Assembly: GCA_964036295.1 (NCBI GenBank)
Contig: OZ038465.1
Location: forward strand, 25,330,870 to 25,394,869
Reading direction: 5' to 3'
Origin: Plumapathes pennacea
Taxonomy: Eukaryota; Cnidaria; Anthozoa; Antipatharia; Myriopathidae
Length of the DNA stretch: 64,000 nucleotides
The notes under the pieces are model-generated. The model was not told the DNA's origin. It was given only the letters and a program-made list of their open reading frames with translations, and did not search any database. A program made the translations under genes and the position numbers. Of this stretch, positions 12,216-23,390 are shown one piece after another. Numbering within the stretch: the stretch's first letter is position 1; every line of letters begins with the position of its first letter.

Positions 12216-12249
12216 GCGCCTAACTTCAGCTTATCTATTTAACTTGCTT

Positions 12250-12865
12250 GATCGTAAAAGAAAGAAAAATTACATTGACTGTATAAATCTTACTTTGATA
12301 CCATTTCTATCGGGACAGCACAGAGATATCTACTACTTCAATCTATTCCACGACAGAAATAAGCTTGCAAGTAGACGTGTCAGTAAGGCCGGAGTTAAAG
12401 TAATTGATTTCTAATAAATGTTGGGCAAGTTTGAATAATTTCGCCTTCATTTCATACTATATACGCGGTCAAATTTCTTCTTTCAAATTATTAAAGATGT
12501 TCATATATTCAACCAAATGACACATTCTGGGCACGTTCTCGATGAAATAAACTACAGTCTAAACTGTTCAGATAAAATGAACACATCAGCAAGCACAAAT
12601 TGACGGTGACGAATTTATACCTTTTTTTCCGATGACAGACACCAGTTTACACTCGATAGACGGAAAAGTGGATACAATTTTTTTTATATTCGAGCGTTAA
12701 ACCTTTAATAGTGTACAATATTCGCAAATCGGCACACATCGAAATACAAGATTGCTACAAACTGCTCCAATCAATCAACTTTCGACCCCCAGAACCACAA
12801 AAAGAAAAGACAGAAAGTACGAAGCACTGATATTTAAGAATTGGTTCATGCTTAGCGTGCGTATA
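12250..12865. other. No recognised gene
   Basis: AT-rich sequence without notable ORFs or inverted repeats. Confidence 0.4.
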
Positions 12866-13030
12866 TCGAGATAGACGCACAGTTAAAAGCACGGACCAAT
12901 TCTTTTATAACATAGGCACACGAAATTACGAGCGAAAAACAAATTTTCATTTCTGATTGAACGCAAAATCCTCTTTTGACGCGCAAAAGGAAAAACAAAC
13001 TCTCTCATTGGCTGATTGAAAGCACTCCAC
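12866..13030. repeat. Dispersed repeat R3, copy 1
   Basis: It matches 61498-61652 in the same orientation. Shared words are ATAGACGCACAG, CCAATTCTTTTATAACATAG and GACGCGCAAAAG. It is about 160 bp and non-coding. Confidence 0.8.
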
Positions 13031-13258
13031 AACTTATTAACATTTCTGTCATCTAAAAGTTGATGAGAGTCGATGAAAAATATGTCGTTTAATCGAAAAA
13101 AACACTGAAAGTGCTGTTAACCTGGCGTGGTGAAGGCCACCAGCCTGCGGTGACTTTAGAATTTGTGACAATGTAAATGTTTTGAACGGTACAATTGTTG
13201 AAGATAAACCCAGGAAATTCAAGTCGCCGCTTCAAAAAAACGTGAAATTCACCTTGAA

Positions 13259-13495
13259 TTATGACAGACAATGCGGGTCTGGAAAAGCAAAGTGATCCGT
13301 CGAAGAATGTGAACAATCACCATGAACGAAAGAGATAGAAATGTTTGCCAAGCAGACTTGTTCGTTATTCGAGCTGCCAGCAAACTGTACTGTAAGCACT
13401 GCAAGTATAGCGGCTTTCGGAATGAATGAACGCCGTTTCATTTCAATACCATTGAAGACTTGACGGATATTTATCTTTGCTGTGATGGATTTCAC
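13259..13495 (-). CDS. Possible first exon with a signal peptide
   Basis: A 78-codon ORF. From the second Met (residue 19) it reads MKRRSFIPKAAILAVLTVQF, then AGSSNNEQ and several Cys. This has the basic start, hydrophobic core and small-residue cleavage region of a secretory signal peptide. The overlapping frame just downstream (13089-13316) reads FPGFIFNNCTVQNIYIV, loosely like a PAN/apple-domain start, but a frame change would be needed to join them. No strong splice donor was seen. It may be a decayed exon of a secreted protein, or chance. Confidence 0.25.
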   Translation of the reverse strand: MKSITAKINIRQVFNGIEMKRRSFIPKAAILAVLTVQFAGSSNNEQVCLANISISFVHGDCSHSSTDHFAFPDPHCLS

Positions 13496-13499
13496 TTTC

Positions 13500-14440
13500 T
13501 ATGAGAATTAAGCCGTCGAGAAATAGGTGAGTTTTGATTCATACAATTTTCTGTGCCGACCGTTGAAACACAGAATTTTTCAGACTTGATTACCGAGTGA
13601 TTTCCTTTGGGTGTTTGATTCCATGTAGTATAAATTTCTTCGGAAAATAAAGCTATTTTCTTCTTAGTTGTAAAGCGTCTGTTAATTTATAAACGAGAAA
13701 AGCTAGAAAAAGTCGAAAGGAAGTGGCATTTGCTCGCGTAATATTATTGAGCAGGGGCTTGCACGATAAAGTTATGGAGCACGCTTTTCGACCAATCAGA
13801 ACGTGGCTTATATCGCGACTATGTTATAAAGATATTTTTTAATCGGTTGGTCCAAGTCGGTTGAACGTATAGTCCAAAGTAACTAGGCTCTGAACTAGTG
13901 AGCGCCAACAATATAATTACCAGTAAAAAAAACATGAATTGCAATGTAATATCAGCATTACAAAATAGACACCGAAATGCATAGAAAAGGAGTTCTCCGC
14001 CTGTATGACTTTTTGGTTTTACACTGTTGTGTTATACGAGAACATATCAGACTCCCATTTTCCCGACCCGAAGTGGAAGGTCAACACTAGCATCAAAATA
14101 TTAAGAAACAAAGGAACACATGTGAACAAGTCTAATTTGTATCAATTGTGGCAATAAAGAGCTGCATTGCTGTACATAATATATAGCTCAGTCAATAGAA
14201 TACCGTTCCCGTGGTACTGTCAAACAATTGAAGGGTGTTATGGTCGAGGGGGGCAATAGAAACATTTGACAACTAACTGCCTTGTTTATTGGAAATGGGG
14301 CAACAGGTGGTTGATGCGTTTTAGAACACAGATTATTTGTACTAGCCAGATGGGTTCAGCCTTGGAAAGGGTCTCATTCATTTATTAACCTAATATATTT
14401 ATAACTGCTCACCTTTCCTAGAACGTGCTCATGAATAGAT
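13500..14440. other. No recognised gene
   Basis: AT-rich intergenic sequence with no ORF above the noise and no clear inverted repeat. Confidence 0.4.
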
Positions 14441-15188
14441 AGTGGCTGTGGTCACACTAGAAAGTTAAATCACGATTTACCAGTGCTCAATCGCGATTTA
14501 GCCAAAATCTGTGTGTGCCGTAAAAACTGCCCAGTGGGAGACCGCACTGATTAATGTTGTAAAGTGATATGAAAGCGGCTTAGTTGAAAGAAATAACTCT
14601 CGTTCTAAATCATCTCAAAAGTACGATTTAAAAGGTGACTTATCTAACTCTTGTTCCATGAACCAATCGCACGCTTCATCGAATTGTCGACGTCAGCCCC
14701 CGTATTGATCGTAACCATGCACCACAATTCACTTTTATCAGTTCGCACTTTTTTCGCAACTTCTCTCAAGATGTCCGATCGACCTCCGTTTACCTTTAAC
14801 GTTCCAGCAGATTCGGAAAGCACTATGATGTGCAAGCCAAGAACGAGCCTTCTCCTTCGTTGCTTCTGGAGCATGAACATCCTGATTCTTTTCAGTCGTC
14901 TGGATCGGGCTTTCCATATTAATTTTCTTAGCAAAAACAAGGCAAAGAGACCGATGAAAACGTTTGCAAGGGCCATAGTTTTTACAACTCCAAAGTCCAG
15001 ATGCTGCCCTTTCAGAACGCGTTCTACTTCATTTATCTAATCGGATTATGAAGTTAGCTGTCATGTTTGATACATTCAAGAGAGCACGAATGCCACCTCT
15101 TCTAAATCACGATTTATCTTGCGGTTTCCTTAATCAAGATTTAGGGTGCGAAATCATGATTTAACTTTCTAGTGTGACGACAGCCAGT
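14441..15188. mobile_element. 750-bp TIR element with AAATCRYGATTTA subterminal repeats
   Basis: The ends are inverted copies of about 36 bp. The left end starts AGTGGCTGTGGTCACACTAG; the reverse complement of the right end starts ACTGGCTGTCGTCACACTAG. Just inside both ends are several AAATCACGATTTA-like palindromic words (AATCGCGATTTA, AATCATGATTTA, AATCAAGATTTA). No convincing target duplication was found. It carries one 110-codon ORF on the minus strand. Confidence 0.7.
14644..14976 (-). CDS. Unrecognised 110-residue ORF inside the 14.4-kb TIR element
   Basis: The protein opens with a hydrophobic segment (MALANVFIGLFALFLLRKL, residues 1-19). A very basic stretch follows (ARSRRLKRIRMFMLQKQRRR, about 23-42), then a globular-looking part (VLGLHIIVLSESAGTLKV, about 45-62) and a short tail. 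A hydrophobic start followed by Arg-rich sequence is also seen at the N-terminus of some PIF/Harbinger transposases, but the rest does not match one that I know, and no DDE residues are placed. A mirror ORF on the plus strand (14651-15040) is taken as a shadow. It could be a cargo gene, a relic of a transposase, or chance. Confidence 0.3.
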   Translation of the reverse strand: MALANVFIGLFALFLLRKLIWKARSRRLKRIRMFMLQKQRRRRLVLGLHIIVLSESAGTLKVNGGRSDILREVAKKVRTDKSELWCMVTINTGADVDNSMKRAIGSWNKS

Positions 15189-15605
15189 GTGAAGGACTCG
15201 ACCAAAATATTTGTTAGTTTAGCTATATCGAATTATCATTGGATCATTTATATGGAATGTAACGACCTTTCATAAAAATCCAAAGTTTTAAAATAGAATG
15301 ATTTTCTGACAGATGCCGAAACTCACTCATGTTTTTTTATCAGCCAACTTGACATTACAGTATATTTTACTTCATGAATAAAAGCAGGAAGTCGTTTTTA
15401 GTTATCATGAAAGAAAAGAATATAAAGTTTACTTACAGATGTCGCAACCAAGTGAGGTACTTGAAAAGGCCACTACTCAAGTTCCTGATATTGTTGTTGT
15501 CAAGCCGTCTGTCGATATTCAATAAACCAGTTAAACTGAACTTTACAGTAATTAACTTGGACAATTTTTTTGATAAAAGTATGTGTGAATTGAATAGATG
15601 AAAGC
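15189..15605. other. No recognised gene
   Basis: AT-rich sequence between two mobile elements. The ORF at 15374-15601 has no domain that I recognise. Confidence 0.4.
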
Positions 15606-15606
15606 T

Positions 15607-15838
15607 TCAACTCTGGCCAAAAGTTGTGGGACACTTTGCCTTTTATCTGAAAATTATGACACTTTCCCTCTTCCCGCCCCCCTTCCCCCTGACAATGTTG
15701 ACTGAGTGTGCTCAAAGTGTACTCCCTTTATGCAACATTGCATGGGGGAGGGCTAACCGCTGTCGTTTCAAAGATAGAGTAATGTTGAAAAATAGCATTT
15801 TTTCAGAGTGTTCCACATACTTTTGGCCAGGATTGTTG
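15607..15838. mobile_element. Mariner-like MITE, copy 1
   Basis: The ends are inverted: CTGGCCAAAAGTTGTGGGAC at the left and CATACTTTTGGCCAGGATTG at the right. The core CTCTTCCCGCCCCC ... GACAATGTTGACTGAGTG matches the copy at 29650-29877 in the opposite orientation. TGGCCAAAAG-type termini are typical of Tc1/mariner relatives. Non-coding. Confidence 0.75.
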
Positions 15839-15872
15839 GTAAAACAAGGGTGAGGAACCAAATCAGCTCAAC

Positions 15873-16757
15873 TCCTGGTGTCTATAGAACTTTGGCAGTT
15901 TCCAGGGTTTGGTAGGATGTTCCGACAGATACTACACTGTGCTATTCTATATAGCCTCTTTACATCGAGAAGATCAACAAAAGCTGTATGTATGCTGTTA
16001 GTGATCTCAAACATTTTTTTGATTAGCCTGAATACTTAGTGATCAAGTAACTGGTATGAAGGTAATATGCATATCTACTGAACTCTCTATAGTTACATTT
16101 TTGTTTGTTGAATTTTAGGTCATGCTCATGATCTGCACCCTCAGTCACTACTTTTTCTTGCTATCAATGTCTCATTATGTATGCATATAACGTCGACGTC
16201 TAAGATCACATTCGTTCAGTTGTTTCTGGAATATCTCATTGCTGACCTTCAGTATAAAGGGAAATGTACATTTCGATCTTATAAAATTGGTTGTCATCCT
16301 TGTCACACTGCTTGATTCTTTGTGAAAACGCGTATAACAGAACGCTTTTTCAACAGCATGCTTAACTTTCAGCGGTCTGTGGGAGGATATCATCTAGTAC
16401 AAATAGCTTGTAGTGATTAAAAAAAGTGCCTCGTTGGCGCTTCAAAACTGTCATAAGGCTTTCGTCCGGTAACCGCAGCGAATAAAAATCCTCAGAGCCA
16501 GGGTCACCTTTATTCTTAACCATTACCTGATGGACTGTACTTGCTTGCATTTCGGTGGTTTGTTCCTTTACAGACCCCTGCATGTTTTACCACAAGCATG
16601 ACTCTTGGTCTTGAATGCTTTGTGCTTTTCTCTTACGAAATTTCACTGCCTAGTGATTTATAGCAATAATGCTTGTCGGTTGCGTCTCCTACTGCCCACA
16701 GCATTCTTACTAGCGTGCGTCTATCAGATGGTATCCTGAATAACACTGTTACTTCGT
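15873..16757. repeat. 0.9-kb dispersed repeat R2, copy 2
   Basis: It aligns with 11355-12215. On the minus strand, 16362-16583 and 16175-16393 are open in two frames that would join near 16380 with one frameshift. The products include GDPGSEDFYSLRLPDESLMT and RPLKVKHAVEKAFCYTRFHK. Neither piece is recognised. The joined reading looks like decayed protein-coding sequence of a mobile element, which remains an inference. Confidence 0.6.
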
Positions 16758-16922
16758 CACTGTTTCTTCGGATAGTTTACAATTGGATTTGAAGGTTCTA
16801 TTTTTATTTTTTTATTTATTTAGATTTCTTCAAGTCCGAGTTTCCAAAGAATTTGGGCAAGACTTCAACATGTATTTGTCCTATCAAAGAGCAATATATT
16901 CGCAACCAAACAAGTATTTTCT

Positions 16923-16972
16923 GTTTTTTTTTTTTTTTTTTTTTTTTTGTTTTTTGTTTTTTTCAAGGAGTG
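16923..16972. repeat. Poly-T tract
   Basis: A run of about 26 T, then T-rich sequence to about 16972. It may be a retroposon tail on the minus strand, but no body was identified. Confidence 0.8.
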
Positions 16973-17084
16973 TATTACTAAAAAAACATACATATATTAC
17001 ATTTAATCGGTTATTTGATTTATTTATTATTCTATGTATTTTAAATTTCTTTAGCTTTGCCATTTTATATGGCAGGATATCAGT

Positions 17085-17195
17085 AACAGCAGTGAGCCAA
17101 TTACTGCAAGCCCTTGCTAGCACTGAGGGTGGTCACAAAGTGTTCAAGTTAGTTAAGAAACCCTTAAACAATCACTGCCCAAAACTTTTGATATA
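17085..17195. repeat. Dispersed repeat R4, copy 1
   Basis: It contains CAGCAGTGAGCCAATTACTG and CAAGCCCTTGCTAGCACTGA. The second copy is at 38785-38885. In both places a short triloop hairpin begins just downstream. Confidence 0.75.
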
Positions 17196-17211
17196 ATTTT
17201 TAAGGTCGGCG

Positions 17212-17228
17212 TCGCACTGAAAGTGCGA
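17212..17228. repeat. Perfect 7-bp-stem GAA-triloop hairpin
   Basis: TCGCACT-GAA-AGTGCGA. Similar triloop hairpins mark the presumed starts of Helitron-like copies elsewhere in the window. No matching 3' end was identified for this one. Confidence 0.6.
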
Positions 17229-17805
17229 AGCGCGACCTTATTGCAGTCAAAACTGCGTGAAGTTGAAAGACCCGTGACAGCCCGGAGCGACTTCAGCTTG
17301 TCGAAATATTTCTATCATTTGATTTGCTTTGCTTTCCTTAATTTTCGCCAGCAACATGTCATTGTATTTATGAATTGCCGGTCTATCTGTTGCATTTCAA
17401 AAACAATACCATCAAGGTTTGAGAATAGCCGTGAACAAATGTAATGGTACCGCTGCGGGATTGCAAATATCTCTTAAGCCCAGCATAATAATCCAACAAC
17501 AGTCTTGATTGGTTATTCAGGAATATGACAAACAATATGCTTTAAAAACCTGTTATGACCTTGATTTTGGGCTAATTTTCACTAAAAGAATACTTCTGCA
17601 AAAAACTTATTGACATTGCTCAACGTCTACCGAAATCATGGCATAATTTCAACTGATGCTTTGACTAACACCAACAGATGAGAAGCAAGTGTGATAACAT
17701 AATGTGCTCATAAATATCGTTTTGATTTTAAAAGAAAATACTATGAATACATATACAGTGTAGATCCACCAGATGCCCTTAATTTGTATGTGGCTGGATT
17801 TTAAA

Positions 17806-18475
17806 TAAACAAGACTGGTTGCCAGTGAGCTCGTTAGGTGGGGTCGAGACTAGAAGAAACTAAAATGGAAAGTAGGAAAAAGAGCGAAACTCCCAAAAGA
17901 GACTTTCAGTTTCTCACCAGAAAAATATCACACAGTATAGATAACTTGACTTTTAACACCTCTTGCTCAAATGAAACCTATTAGTATGAATTGTCATTAC
18001 AACACTCGTACACTTGCTTCTTAAAGGTTGAGTGATTCTGCATTTTGATCTTTGAAGTGAAAAAGTTAGCCCGCAAGAAAAGGGTAAAGCGTGACTTATC
18101 TTTTTATGCACAGTCGATTTTGACAGTTTGACTTTGAAGACTTACTTGTAATCAGAGGCCACGATAAGCTAGCGTTCGCTTCAATAATTATGTATTATTA
18201 TTATTTTTTAGTGAATGCGTTTCTTCTATGAGCCTTTCGAATATTCGCGCCCTGTAACAAATATAAATTGAAAGCGAGGAATGTAACATGAGACTTGTTT
18301 GCAATAGTATTGCGGGTTTGTTCACAGCGTGTTCAGTCATTTGTGACTAATAAACTCAATGTTCAGGACTTCGCGAAACAACTCGAGATGTGGTCAGCCG
18401 AATTGCTGGTTACTTGTGTGTAAAAGTTAACTACATCCCATCAAAACTCAAACGCCATTTGGCTCTGTGGAACAT
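17806..18475 (-). repeat. R1 repeat, copy B (left inverted arm)
   Basis: The reverse complement of copy A and of copy C. B and C flank a 290-bp spacer (18475-18760) that matches 27460-27780, so B, spacer and C form one long-armed palindromic element. The empty TTAA site is at 18021-18024. Confidence 0.75.
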
Positions 18476-19185
18476 GCACGGATAAACTGGATTTTAGGGA
18501 ACGATTTTGGCTTGCGTTCTTAAGTCCACCGCGGAAGCTTTGAGAATAGCAGTAAACAAATGTTTGATGGTTACCTCTACGGGATTGCAAATGTCTTTGT
18601 CGCCGTTAACTACTTAGTCCCGACGAAACTTTCTGCGATGACACGAAATACTTCTAGAAGATACCAGGCCGAAAACGAAAACCAAGACAATGATGAGCTT
18701 TAGCCGTAAAACAATGACGCTTTATGCTTTACACTGTACATGACATCTGTTGCCTCATAAAATGCTTCTGCTTATCGTACATTGCCTGTTTAAATGTTTC
18801 TTTCATTCGATCAAGTAGCCTTTGCTTCGCAGTGGGAATTGTATACTAGAAATGAAAAATACACGGAAATAGTTCTGAAGATTAAGTTTGCAGTCACAAA
18901 TGGACTGAACACACTGTGAACAAAACCGCAATAATATTGTAAACAAATCTCATGTTACATTCCTCGCTTTCAATTTTATATCTGTTACAGAGCACGAATA
19001 CTTGAAAGTCTGATAGAAGAAACGCATTCAGTTAAAAAAAGAAACAGTATATTGAAGCGAGGGCTGGATCAATCGCGGCCTCTGTTTAGAAACAAGTGTT
19101 TGAAGTCAAACTGTCAAAATTGACTGCACGAAAGCCAAAGTCACGCGTTACTCAGCTTACTTGCTGGTAGTCCCTCAACCTTTAA

Positions 19186-19760
19186 GAGGGGCTCTCTGTA
19201 AATATCGAGAATCGGGCGCCAAATACTAAATTTCGAAATTCATTTTATTTTACCCAAAGAACCTCTTTGGTGAACTGTCTTCGAAAATAATATTCAAAAG
19301 TTCAACTGCCTTTTCGTTTTGGCAAAATCACGGAAAGCCTAAAATGCCCTCTCAACCCCTCGAACCGACACGGAAATGGTGCATATTTAACAAGCTCGTG
19401 TAATAAAACGGTAAACAATCTGGTCATTGCAACTGGTTATGGAAACTTGACCTTGTGGTAGTGTTTCGATTTTTCAAAAAGACCAAGGTAAAAAGCGGCA
19501 GGTCAAATTTTTGCCAATTTTAATTTCACCAGGAACATTTGGTACCTGTCGTTTGAACAAAAACCCAACGTCAACTGAACTAATAAGCATTGAAATGGTT
19601 TTCCGCGGCCCGCAAAACGCCTCGCGTTGAGAAACATAAACAGTGACGGTGGTTTGACACAATCGGTACCGGATGCGGGAAATGGCTTCGGCTAAAACGA
19701 AGAATTAAACAGGTACACAGATGAGATTAAAAAATCGATTTGCTATATTCTCTTCCATTG
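19186..19760. repeat. Left terminal inverted repeat of the TTAA element
   Basis: It matches the right repeat through landmarks such as GGCGCCAAATACTAAATTTC, ACCTCTTTGGTGAACTGTC and GGTACCGGATGCGGGAAATG. The match stays visible up to the AGAGAATATAGCAAATCGAT region near 19745. The right copy has an extra ~50 bp near 23672-23720. Confidence 0.9.
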
Positions 19761-19764
19761 TGTG

Positions 19765-21075
19765 ACTTGAGTTTAGTAGACGGCATCAACTGGCTATTCT
19801 GGCCGGGTGAAGGGTTTCTGCGGCTGAGCAACAGATCACCGGCTGAATTATTTCCGACAGCACTGATATGGAAATAAAATTGAACTGCTGGTGACGTTTA
19901 TTTTAGAACTCGGTCACAGGCCGATTTGTTTTGCTTGCTGAGACGTTCTTTGGCGGATCTGCAAGACACGACTGCACAATTTCAGATAAAACCGCAGTTC
20001 ATAAACCCCTTCAACAGCAAAGGTTTTAAAGTCGAGAAAATCAAACCATTTCACGGTAACACTTGCTAAAGCAAATGTTGATTAATTTACCACCAACATT
20101 TTGCGGGACATTTAAGTCACGCAAACGGCATCAAATTTCTGTTAAAGGGCTTTCATGTGTTAAAATGACAATCTTTTTCCAATTGGAAAGCAAGGATTTC
20201 GAGTTACAAGTACGTATTACGGTTAGCTGAGGTTGGCAAATTAGATGTTATGTTGACCGCGATAAGTGGATTATTGTGTATAACTCATTGACATCTATCT
20301 GAAAGTCCTTCTGTAGCTTTTGATTTAACTATACCCAGTCACTCTAATGGCTTGTAGTGAAAATACTTGGTAACATACACGTTCTTTTACTGCAGTGTTA
20401 CAGTTGAAACTTTCTGTATTAAGAACTTTTGAATTCCGGAAAATGTAATCTGATCCGTGCCCGCGTCGGTTCTTATTCACCACAACATCGCCTTTTTCTG
20501 CGAAAATGACACTCTAAGTCAAAACATTTTACAATAACACGTCAGTTTGTCCCTTTGTTATTGGCTAATTTTCATTATCAATAATAGGACAGACACATAA
20601 AATCGAGTGCTGACGAAAGTGATTTGGACGAAGAAGGGGAATTCAGCTTCAATTTTACCTCAATACTTGCAAAAGCGACATTCGGCATTTGAAGTAGAGA
20701 ACCAGAAGTGTTCAGAGGCGAATTTCCTTGAGCTTTGCCTTAAAATTGTCGAGAAAACCGCAGCAGAAAAGCGTCTAGATTCATTTCTTTCCAACTTCTT
20801 TGACAAATTTCATTTGCACACGTAAAGTGCTCACGTCAAACTGTCACTTTTCGGCCAACGAAATGTCTTGAATTTTAACCTCGACCAATTAGAAAGCGGG
20901 AAAAGTTGTTGACAACATTTCGGTCAAATCAAACAAAATTCAGTTTTCTTGCGTGTTTTTCCCGCCTCATCGCTTGAGTTTTGTTATTGTAAAAAACAAA
21001 TTGGCGTCAATTTTTTATGTGTCTGTCCTCTTATTGATTATGAAACGCGTCATAACATTGTCAAAAAGTTCCGGA
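19765..21075. other. Internal part of the TTAA element, no recognised gene
   Basis: About 1.3 kb of unique sequence. The only ORF of note is plus 20607-20825 (72 codons, ending FLSNFFDKFHLHT), with no domain that I recognise. No DDE triad or PGBD-like Cys-rich end is visible. Confidence 0.5.
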
Positions 21076-21151
21076 TAAAAGAGAATAAAGCAAACCGAGT
21101 TTTTAATTGTCAAACGTTTGATAATTTTCTCATCTGTGTAAGTGTTTAATG

Positions 21152-21178
21152 CTTCGATACGATACGATACGATACGAT
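21152..21178 (-). repeat. LINE 3' tail, (ATCGT)n
   Basis: Five near-identical ATCGT units (CGATA on the plus strand). They differ from the ATTGT tail at 4.65 kb and the TGTA tail at 53.8 kb, so three LINE families are represented. Confidence 0.8.
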
Positions 21179-21284
21179 AATCTTTATTTAAACACGATAA
21201 GAGTTTAAGCATCAGCTTGTGGGGTCGTGTGTAAAAACAAATAGTAATAAGCTAATCAGTAACCTATATTTAAATTATTAATAA

Positions 21285-23153
21285 CTAGTAAAAACTAACA
21301 TTCCTATAATAAATATCTAAAAATACTAATAATAATAACAGCAATAACAATAGCGTGCTGGTATAATGTATAATTAATATATAATATCTAAAATGTTCAT
21401 TAAAATCTGGGATGGACTGGGCAGATAGGGCGTTAAAATCTATATTACGAAGTGTTTTTGTTCCTTTGGCCCTTTTCACATACGCTGTAGCAGATAGTGT
21501 TTCATCGCAGGGTAAGTGCGCTGAAAGTGCGTTCCAAACTATTGGGCCCCTATGGGCGATAGAGTTTTTCATGAAATAGGTATTGAACCGGGGCACCTTG
21601 AGTTTGTTGCTATTTCTGAAATTATAATTATTATTGGGTCTTTCTATAATGTGGGACATGCTGTTCGGTGCTAAATCATGATATAACTTGTACATTAATT
21701 TCACTAAACTAGTTTTATATATAAAAAATAGGTTGTCCCATTTTGCCGTTTTCAGAACGTCCACTGTAGGCATATCCCATGGGAGATTGAAAATAAGTTT
21801 GGCTGCTCTGCAGTGTAAGGATTCTAAAGAGTTGAAATTGTCCTTACAGGTGAAGCCACCACAGACGAGTATCGCGAACGTTACTGAGGGTAGAATTACT
21901 TTAAAATATAAATCTAAAAGCGTTTGTCTGGGCAGAAATCTGCTTCTTTTGATCATATTTAATTTACTGGCGAAGCTCTTTTTTACTTCGCCAATATGAC
22001 GGGACCAAGTAAGTTTGTCATCAATTGTGACTGCGAGCAATCTGGAGTGTTTGACCCATCGTATTTCATGTGCCCCTAGTGTGAGTTTGTTGAGTGGGCC
22101 GATGAAGGAGCCTCGGTGGAGTAGCATCGCCTCACATTTCACGGGGTGCGGGATCATGGAGTTCGAATTACACCAAGTATACAGCTCGTTGAGCGAATTG
22201 TTGAGTAGTTCAGTAACTTCGTCCACGGAGTCGCCAATACAATAGAGTGTTGTATCGTCCGCATACATAAAGACTGTCCCAGAGGTGACCGCCAGGGGCA
22301 AGTCGTTTGTATACAATAATAACAGGACGGAGGTCTGCGGTACACCGCAGGTCACTTCAGCGTAATCTGACCTTTGTCCGTTTATGGTGGTGTACTGCTG
22401 TCTTTGCCCCAGGTAGTCTTTTAGCCACGATAGTAGACATCCGGTGATTCCAAAACAGTGTTCAAGTTTGCTTATAAGTCTGAGATGTGATACACTATCG
22501 AACGCTTTCTGGAAATCGATGAAGACTACGCCGACAACTTTTTTGGAATCAAGGGCTTTTCTCCAGATCTCAGTTAAATTGACCAGTAATAGGTCTGTGG
22601 AGTGTCCCTTCCTGTATGCCCATTGATGTTCTGTGACCAGCTGGTTGTCTGTGAAGACGTGTTGAACAATACTGTCTGTTACGCATGATTCAATGATTTT
22701 ACTAGGTACACTTGAAATTGACAACGGTCGGTAGTTTCCACACTTTGTTTCATCCTCTTTCTTGAACACCGGGTTTACCCTCGCTGTTTTCCATGCACTG
22801 TAGACGGTTCCACTGTTTATTCTGTGCGAGTACAGATATGTGAGTGGTGGTGCGATTGCCGGCCCAGCTAGTTTCAATAGCTTGGGCGATATTCCATCCG
22901 ATGCAAGTTTCTTTTCAATGTTACTATTCTGTAAGCTTATTTCAGATGTCTTCTGGACTTGGTCTTTCTTTTGTTTGTCAGACAATGGCAGTGACGGGCA
23001 ATTTATAGTCAGGGTTTTTCCAATAGTAGCAAAGAATGTATTCATCAAGTTTGCTTTTTCTTTGTCGTCTACAGCAAGGCTTTTGTCATCGCGTTTCAGT
23101 GGACCAATGCTTTCCTTTACCTTGGGATTAGTCGCCTTTTTAACAGTTTCCAA
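21285..23153 (-). pseudogene. LINE reverse transcriptase (622 codons, defective)
   Basis: Minus-strand ORF. RT motifs are in order: NYRPLSISSVPSKIIES near residue 140, WAYRKGHSTDLLL near 178, FIDFQKAFDSVSH near 211 (first catalytic Asp at 213), TCGVPQ near 268 and MYADDTTLY with the catalytic DD at 299-300. The GVPQGSVLGPLLFLLY block is shortened to GVPQTSVLLLLY, an apparent four-residue loss beside the active site. The segment before SDGISPKLLK also looks shortened. The N-terminal linker continues in another frame at 23117-23391 (WISNTIRLKMNRIYKLFKRA), so one frameshift lies near 23140. No endonuclease is present. The long open frame suggests a fairly recent insertion. Confidence 0.85.
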
Positions 23154-23390
23154 TATGCGGTTGATGACTTGACTTCGGCCAGTTTATCGTGGAAGTATGA
23201 GGCTTTAGCCCTCCTGATTTCTGAAGTTATTTCATTTCTGAGTCGTTTGTAATCAGCCCATATCTCATTGTTCTTTGTGTCGACAGCTCTTTTGAAGAGT
23301 TTATATATACGATTCATCTTCAGCCTTATGGTATTGCTGATCCACGGAGCCGACAAGCCTGTCACCTTGACGTCCTTGTACGGGGCGTGC

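Noticed and set aside
21285..21360. Poly-Leu C-terminal tail of the LINE ORF as a real domain
   Set aside because: It is translated from an AT-rich triplet run (AATAATAAC-type) near the LINE 3' end.
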